From: Fallopia convolvulus
Lineage: Eukaryota; Streptophyta; Magnoliopsida; Caryophyllales; Polygonaceae
Reading direction: 5' to 3'
Assembly (NCBI GenBank): GCA_964016875.1
Contig: OZ024726.1
Coordinates: 52,688,825 to 52,752,824, forward strand
Length of the DNA stretch: 64,000 nt
Positions 58,145 to 64,000 of this stretch are shown here, piece by piece. How positions within the stretch are numbered: the stretch's first letter is position 1; every line of letters starts with the position of its first letter. The notes beneath the pieces are model-generated. The model was not told the DNA's origin, did not search any database, and worked only from the letters and a program-made list of their open reading frames with translations. The position numbers and the translations under genes were made by a program.

Positions 58145-58499
58145 CCATGCTCTTGGAACAAAAATTAAAACTGTCCAAGTTTCGAATATCATTAAGAATT
58201 AATATGACCATTTAAGTATTTCATGGAAATTAATAAAATACAAAGGAAGTAAAGAGCAAAATCGTGAAACTGTGTTCCTAATGAAATTTCTACGTCTTGC
58301 ACGTCAAGGAAGGAAGAGTATAGATGCCTCATGTCCTTTAACACATCAAGGTATACGTGGGCATAGATGTGTTTAGGAAGTTTGTCATGCGCCTCAAGGA
58401 TAAAGGATATATCGAATTATAAATGCGTCCATTGTAAGGAAAAGTGCCTACGCCCATTTACTAAAAATAGATAGAGATGACCTAGGGTTTCATGCCACT
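58145..58499. other. Unassigned flank of element D
   Basis: No gene. It may be the decayed U3 part of the Sirevirus-type LTR recognised just downstream, but I cannot align it. Confidence 0.4.
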
Positions 58500-58796
58500 T
58501 GAATGAACAATGAAAGAGTGAGACTGAGAGCATTTTCAAGCAAGGAAGAAGCTAGGAGTCGATGGCGAGTATCCGATCTCAATGGCGACGAAGGCAATTT
58601 CAGAACTAAAGGGAACTGCAACGGAGACCGTGGGTAAAGGTTTGGTGCTTTGGTCTTAATTGATTATGTTCGCTTGAGAACTAGGTTGATAGTCTCGTCA
58701 TGTTTCTAGATTTGGCGAGATTGCTAGTGACAAGTTCGAGTCTAACTATTGTAACTAATGAACAAATCAATAGAAAAAGTAGCCATTCAAAACTAG
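58500..58796 (+). repeat. Decayed Sirevirus-type LTR fragment
   Basis: GGCGAGTATCCGATCTCAAT, AAAGGGAACTGCAAC, TTATGTTCGCTTGAGAACT and TAATGAACAAATCAATAG follow the order of the element B LTR from about 7793 to 8025, with many differences. No ends or target duplication. Confidence 0.75.
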
Positions 58797-58942
58797 CTAT
58801 TATTTTAACATATTTAAGATGCTTCTAAATTCTCTATTTATTTTTTTTAAAAGGTAACTACATTCCAAAATAGTCCTAAATTCTCTGACCCCAGTGCATG
58901 TGCATTCTATGCCAAAGAGGGTATTATTCATCCAACTATATA

Positions 58943-59309
58943 CTCCCTCCGTCCCTTTTTGTTTGTCCAGTATTTCATTTCCGGTGTCCCGAAATATTTG
59001 TCGTACTTTTTCTCCTTTCCTTTTTTATTCATACATTTCTTACAAAAATATCCTCAACCAATATCACTTTTTACCCACTTTTTAACTTTACATCTCATCA
59101 ACTATTCATCTTCTCCTACCTAATATCATATTTTATCCATTTTCTCAATTACCAATACTATTTTACACTTTTTATCCCTATAAAATTACAACTATACCCC
59201 CAATCAATTTCACATTTTACCCACTTTCCCAATTACCAATACCACTTTACATCCTCCTTAATAACAGCAAAAATCGTACTTTAGGACAAACAAAAGGGGA
59301 CGGAGGGAG
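58943..59309. mobile_element. Stowaway-type MITE
   Basis: Ends CTCCCTCCGTCCCTTTTTGT and (reverse complement) CTCCCTCCGTCCCCTTTTGT, matching at 25 of the first 26 positions, with TA on both sides (58941-58942 and 59310-59311). 367 bp, AT-rich; the 128-codon ORF inside is not a gene. Confidence 0.9.
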
Positions 59310-59360
59310 TATATTGATACACCAAGACAAAAACGAGGTAGTTGAATGTAAACACTAACA

Positions 59361-59513
59361 TTTAGCGTCCGTTTGGATGGTGGGTAGCGGGAGTGGAAGT
59401 AGCGGAAAACGCTAGCGGAATTGAAGACCCTTGGGTGTAGGAGCTTCTTCAAAAAGCTCGAAATTCCGCTACCGCTAGCGGAAGACGCTAGAAATTCAGC
59501 TGCATCCAACTAG
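59361..59513. mobile_element. Possible fold-back MITE
   Basis: TAGCGTCCGTTTGGATG at the left and (reverse complement) AGCTAGTTGGATGCAGC at the right are loosely complementary. Inside, AGCGGAAAACGCTAGCGGAA and TTCCGCTACCGCTAGCGG can fold back. Ends and target duplication are not certain. Confidence 0.4.
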
Positions 59514-60411
59514 CTTTATTAATAGAAGTCCATCACCTTCTCTTCATAATCAATCCGGCCTCTTATGAACTTTTATTCCATAAATCCCTTGATTACCCCT
59601 ATTCCCTATGCTTTGGTAATATACCCTTCAACGTAATAGAAATAAACTTCATCCTCGAGTTACAACTTATGTTTTTCTTGGATATTACAGAGTACTTGAC
59701 CTCAAAATATATTTTGTATATCTAGCTAATTAAATTGGTGTTAGGCAAAAATAGTGATAGTGATAAATAATCACTTATGTTTGTTCTCTGCCAGAATGAT
59801 GCAACTTGAGTCTGAATATATGTGTTAGCTAGGTATATAAAAGGGATGGCTTTTGATGGGTCACGTACATAGGTGGTTAAATATCGTTACTTGTGGAGGA
59901 GCATGCACCATGCCAGATGTACGTGACACGGGCTCCAAACATGCACGTATAGTCATGGTCAGGGTTTCGATCTATTCATTTCAATCAGTGAGAGAAGGTG
60001 CATGTGGGGAAAAAGGGAGAAGTGTAAGATGACAATCACTAAACAGGAGGCTAAGTACTAATAGAAAAGACAAGAAAAGAGATCGAGCTTCTTAATTTGA
60101 GAATTATGGGTTTGAAAAAAGATGAACATATCTTTCATCAATAGAGGCAAGTTTTAAATAGTCTTTAATATGGAACTAGAGTTTCACATTTAAGGATAGA
60201 TGTATAACTATTTTAATATCCCATAATATACTTATTAACTTTATTTTATTTTTATCAAAAATAGCGCTAACAAAATGCCCCTCGAATGCCTGAGTTCTTC
60301 TGCATAAAAACTTGGCATTTGATTATCTCGTCATTGGCTGTTTCGAGTTTAGCTCGACTTCGTACATATTGTTCGTAAAGTAAAATGCATGAAAATAACA
60401 TTTTGTAAGGT
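59514..60411. other. Intergenic, nothing recognised
   Basis: AT-rich, no coding frame with recognisable similarity, no clear repeat. Confidence 0.55.
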
Positions 60412-60720
60412 CATTCGTTCATATATTTGTATATGGCCCGACGTTCGTATAAGGTTGTGGGGCCGCTCGTTCATATATTCGTATATGACGTTGTTCGTAT
60501 AAGGTTGCGGAGCTAGCTGCTCGTTCATATATTCGTATATGGTCCGATGTTCGTATAAGGTTGTGGGGCCGCTCATTCATATATTCGTATAGGGCCCCAT
60601 ATTTGTATAAGATTGTTGGGCTGCTCGTTCATATATTCGTATATGGCCCGATGTTCGTATAAGATTGCGGGATCGCTCGTTCATATATTCGTATATGGCC
60701 TGATATTCGTATAAGATTTT
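60412..60720. repeat. Minisatellite, about 52-bp period, six copies
   Basis: CGTTCATATATTCGTATATG followed by GCCCGATGTTCGTATAAG and GTTGTGGGGCCGCT recurs with starts near 60416, 60468, 60522, 60573, 60626 and 60677. Divergence between units is moderate. Shadow ORFs in it are not genes. Confidence 0.9.
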
Positions 60721-60749
60721 ACATACATAAAACTTTATTCAATCCCTAA

Positions 60750-60945
60750 GAGCACCTCCATTGGGAGAGCCCCATTTTGGGTCCCTAACAATTTAATATT
60801 AATACTTTTACCCCTTTTTTGCTTGAGTCCATCCCTCCCAGTCCCTCAAATGAGGGATGTCTCATACAACTTTGAACTCTTTTGATTTTATTTTAATATT
60901 TTTTTAGGTGAGGTACTACTTGAGAGCCCCCCAATGGGGGTGCTC
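60750..60945. mobile_element. Tourist/PIF-Harbinger-type MITE
   Basis: Ends GAGCACCTCCATTGGGAGAG and (reverse complement) GAGCACCCCCATTGGGGGGC, flanked by TAA (60747-60749 and 60946-60948). 196 bp, non-coding. Confidence 0.88.
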
Positions 60946-61486
60946 TAATGTTCTCGATCAATCCCTAATTGATCATGAGGAAGAAGATTGGGGAAATTGA
61001 CGCACACAAGAGGATAGATGGAGCAAAGCTTCAACTTGTAAACTCGTTAATCTGAAATATGTATGAGCTAAAAACATTGACTGACCTCTCCTTATAGAGA
61101 GGAGGCGTCAACTAGGGTTTAAAGAACATACAAGGTGGCGGACTAGAGCTAGATGCAATCTAGACCCAACACCCACTAAATCTCTTAAATGGGTTACTAA
61201 AACTAGCTAAAACAAATATAAAAATATTCAACATGGAAATAAATAATAGAAATAGCGATTAAGATAGACGTCATGGACAAGGGGTCGAGAGTGTCAAGAC
61301 CAAGGAACGACAAGGCACGGTGCGACACGAACAAGCACTGGCGTGGGACGAGCACATGCTGGTGAGGCTGGCAAGAACCTCATGTGCCGGGGCGTTGGCA
61401 CATGAGCGTCGAGGCTGGCACGGGTGGGCACGTCGGGGCTGCAGTATCTAAGGCGAGCACATGAGCGCCGAGGCTGGCACGGGTGG
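60946..61486. other. Intergenic with a short direct repeat
   Basis: No gene. GCACATGAGCG-CGAGGCTGG followed by CACGGGTGG occurs twice (near 61398 and 61456), the second directly abutting the gypsy LTR start, so it may mark the insertion site. Confidence 0.5.
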
Positions 61487-63115
61487 TGATAGCTTGCATA
61501 TAGGAGTAGTTTAGTTGCATGTTTTATATATGTTTTAGTTAGTTTTAGGATAGTTTTTATATAGTTTTTAGGTTTTTGTGTTGTCGGGTATTATGCGCTG
61601 GTTTGCTCGGTTTTACAGGTTTTTAGGTTTAGGAGCAACAGCGGGGCGAGTACAGATTGACCATGGCGGTGGTGGACGAGCCAAGAGAGCTAAGGGATGT
61701 TGGGAGCATGGATGGAGAAGAGCCAAGACAAGGACAAAGACAAGACAAGCCGAGTACCAAAGCTCGGGATGATCTCGCGTACCCAGCCCGCGCAATTACA
61801 ACTGAGAAGAGAAAGTGCGGGGAGGCGAATGCGCGGCCGCGCTTTATGGGCCGATCCCGCGCAATTGGGGTTTTCAGCGGACAAGAGTTTGGGCCAAGTT
61901 TTGGTTTTGGGCTTTGGTACTTGTGTAATTGGGCTTATGTAATCCGAGATATATGTTTAAGATATAATGTTTGGGGTTATTTTTAGTAGACATATAAATA
62001 CTTTATGTTAGATTATTTTCGGATAACTTTTGTCATACTTTTGGAGGGTAGGGTTTTCTCTCAAGGAAGACTTTGAAACCTTTGTAAGTTTGATTTCAAT
62101 TTAATTATGCATTGCTAGTTTCTCTTGTGTTTGGCTAGTTATTGAAATCATGATTTGTATGTAGTTGTGAAATTTGATTGATTCTCAACAAACTTGAATA
62201 GAATTTATTCCCTGTGCTTAATTGAATCTAAATTAGGGTTTTATTAGATTAGCTACCTAATTGAATTTCTAGTTAAAACTGAATCTGATTAATTACCGGT
62301 CGGAGTTAATTTGATCAAGAGTATACTTTAATTAATTTAGTACCGGTTGTACAAGTTGGTTAAAGAAGGGAATAAATTTACAAATCACTTAGATGTCTGG
62401 TTGCTCTAAGTTGTTTGTTTCTATTGATAACTTGAATCGTCATGTTGTTATTTAATTAAATCTAGAAGGTCTTCTAGGTTTCTAGGTTTTATTAGATTAG
62501 CTACCTAATTGAATTTCTAGTTAAAACTGAATCTGGTTAATTACCGGTCGGAGCTAATTTGATCAAGAGTATACTTTAATCAATTTAGTACCGGTTGGAC
62601 AAGTTGGTTGAAGAAGGGAATAAATTCACAAATCACTTAGATGTCTGGTTGCTCTAAGTTGTTTGTTTCTATTGATAACTTGAATCGTCATGCTGTTATT
62701 TAATTGAATCTAGAAGGTCTTCTAGGTTATTATTTAATTAGGGTTGTTAGACTGGTAGTTTTATCAACTATATATGAAGTTTAGATCTTAATCCTTAGTA
62801 GGGTCATTATCCATAATAGATTATTCAAGTGAGAAGAGAATCGATGATCAACGAATCAATATCATGATGGATTTAACTAGTTGAACACGTTTGTCTCTCA
62901 TATATTCAAATCATCTTTTGCATTCATATTTACTTTTCAATTTGCATATTAGCTTAGATATTCATTCCTTAAAACTCCCTTTGGTTACTTGGCACACAAG
63001 TAATAACATTAATACACGAGTCTCTGTGGGATCGACCCTTACTTACCGCTCAACTGAGTTGGTTAAGCTAAGGTTTCTTTTATAGGTATAAACGACCATT
63101 GAAAATACCTCATCA
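61487..63115 (+). repeat. 5' LTR of an Athila-like gypsy element
   Basis: Starts TGATAGCTTGCATATAGG and ends ACCTCATCA, four bases before a tRNA-Asp-type primer site. The length of about 1.6 kb suits Athila-type elements. The start is inferred from the TGAT...ATCA inverted ends, since the 3' LTR is beyond the window. Confidence 0.75.
62237..62732 (+). repeat. 248-bp tandem duplication inside the Athila-like LTR
   Basis: The segment starting GGTTTTATTAGATTAGCTAC at 62237 recurs at 62485 and runs to about 62732 with few differences (for example ATCTGATTAA against ATCTGGTTAA). It contains GAATTTCTAGTTAAAACTGA and TTGATAACTTGAATCGTCAT. Confidence 0.9.
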
Positions 63116-63119
63116 AATT

Positions 63120-63137
63120 TGGCGCCGTTGTCGGGGA
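63120..63137 (+). other. Primer-binding site, tRNA-Asp type
   Basis: TGGCGCCGTTGTCGGGGA matches, with one difference, the TGGCGCCGTTGCCGGGGA site usual in Athila/Tat elements. Confidence 0.88.
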
Positions 63138-63192
63138 CTCGTCGCTATTTGTGTTTATTACTTTCGTGCTGTTTTGGGTGTGAACCTGTTAT

Positions 63193-64000
63193 ATGGTTCA
63201 TACCCGTGCTACTAACTCATCTCCCCTGTTGTTTGATCCCGATATTGACAGGACACTCTTCAAGCTAAGGAAGGAAATCTGGAATCACTTTCAGGCCCTG
63301 CCGTTCTTTCTTGAAGAATCTGACTCTGAATCTGAATCTGCTGAATTTGTTGAGATGGGTGACCAAACATTGAGGCAGTTGACTGCACCGAATCTGGCAC
63401 AGCAACCGTTGGCGGTGCAATTTCCTGCTCTTGCTGAGGGAGTCAAGTTTGAACTGAAATCTGGGTTGATCCATCTTCTGCCTTCATTCCATGGGCTTAG
63501 TGGTGAAGACCCCAACAAACATCTTTCTGAATTTCATGTTGTGTGCTCAAGCATGAAGCCGGCTGATGTAACTCATGACCAGATCGCGCTGAGAGCCTTT
63601 CCTTTTTCTCTCAAGGATCAGGCTAAAGACTGGTTTTACTACTTGGCTCCGGGAAGTATTAATACATGGGCTAAGATGAAGGAAGCTTTTCTGGAGAAGT
63701 ACTTCCCTGCTACAAGGCTCAATGATCTGAAAAAGCGAATCAGTAATATTGAACAAGAAGCTAATGAGTCCTTGTACGAATACTATGAAAGATTCAAGAG
63801 GTTGATAGTCAGCTGTCCTTTCCATGGCTACACTGATCAAGATCTGATTTTATATCTTTTCAATGGCCTCTTGGATGATGAGAGAAGAATGGTCAATGCA
63901 GTTTGCCAAGGTAACATTCTCAACAAAACTCCTGCTGCTGCGTTTGAACTATTCACACAACTGTCTGAGGGCACAAGACAGTTCAGAAAAGAAACTGGCT
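63193..64000 (+). CDS. Athila-like gag, open to the window end
   Basis: ATG at 63193 (MVHTRATNSSPLLFDPDIDR), 269 codons without a stop to the edge. An acidic Ser/Glu stretch (EESDSESESAEF) is followed by a retrotransposon gag domain: PNKHLSEFHVVCSSMKPADV, IALRAFPFSLKDQAKDWFYY, MKEAFLEKYFPATR, SLYEYYERFKRLIVSCPFHG and LILYLFNGLLDDERRMVNA. This is the capsid part of a Tat/Athila-lineage Ty3/gypsy element. Rest of gag and pol lie beyond 64000. Confidence 0.93.
   Translation, partial: MVHTRATNSSPLLFDPDIDRTLFKLRKEIWNHFQALPFFLEESDSESESAEFVEMGDQTLRQLTAPNLAQQPLAVQFPALAEGVKFELKSGLIHLLPSFHGLSGEDPNKHLSEFHVVCSSMKPADVTHDQIALRAFPFSLKDQAKDWFYYLAPGSINTWAKMKEAFLEKYFPATRLNDLKKRISNIEQEANESLYEYYERFKRLIVSCPFHGYTDQDLILYLFNGLLDDERRMVNAVCQGNILNKTPAAAFELFTQLSEGTRQFRKETG

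Noticed and set aside
58898..59284. 128-codon ORF rich in Phe, Tyr and Ile
   Set aside because: It lies wholly within the Stowaway-type MITE and reflects AT-rich non-coding sequence.
60412..60720. Possible CRISPR-like array because of regular repeats
   Set aside because: Units are contiguous tandem repeats without unique spacers, in plant nuclear DNA.
61578..61986. Overlapping ORFs of 60-109 codons on both strands
   Set aside because: They lie inside the Athila-like LTR, disagree in frame and show no domain.

Overview
The window looks like repeat-rich nuclear DNA of a eudicot plant. The signs are split, intron-bearing plant genes (a terpene synthase and the start of a wall-associated-kinase-like gene), nested plant LTR retrotransposons primed by tRNA-Met and tRNA-Asp, many MITEs, and a piece of plastid DNA. 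The terpene synthase resembles those of asterids such as Lamiales, but the species cannot be fixed from the sequence. About four fifths of the window is mobile-element DNA.

Layout, left to right. (1) 1-6737: right part of Sirevirus-like copia element A (broken pol, broken env-like ORF, 3' LTR). (2) 7144-18504: complete Sirevirus-like element B, with 1.05-kb LTRs, target duplication CTAGT and an intact 1115-codon pol. Its gag is split by about 477 bp of plastid rpoC1 DNA that includes the start of the rpoC1 group II intron. (3) 18956-20467 (-): extracellular part of a wall-associated-kinase-like gene without a kinase. (4) 20880-29216: dense small transposons, two solo LTRs, LINE and gypsy relics, and a near-perfect 1.33-kb duplication bounded by an inverted repeat. 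(5) 29217-47052 (-): Sirevirus-like element C, split by a CRM-type gypsy element (34949-42831, target duplication TTCCA). (6) 47229-52231 (-): an apparently intact seven-exon terpene synthase with two related Mutator-type MITEs in its introns. (7) 52702-58144: decayed short-LTR copia element D carrying a hAT-like insertion. (8) 58500-61486: LTR fragment, MITEs and a minisatellite. (9) 61487-64000: 5' LTR, primer site and gag start of an Athila-like gypsy element that runs off the window.

Only two host genes are visible. The terpene synthase keeps phase at every splice junction and should give a plastid-targeted protein of about 585 residues. Its second metal-binding motif is altered, and it lacks the N-terminal RRx8W motif. 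The most interesting signals lie in the retroelements. Between pol and the env-like ORF, elements A and B share a hairpin whose two differences are both compensated. An inverted repeat brackets the polypurine-tract/LTR boundary in A, B and C. A splice-acceptor-like tract sits at the gag/protease junction of B and C. In-frame stops in B gag and ORF3 and in C's early gag are almost all TAG.
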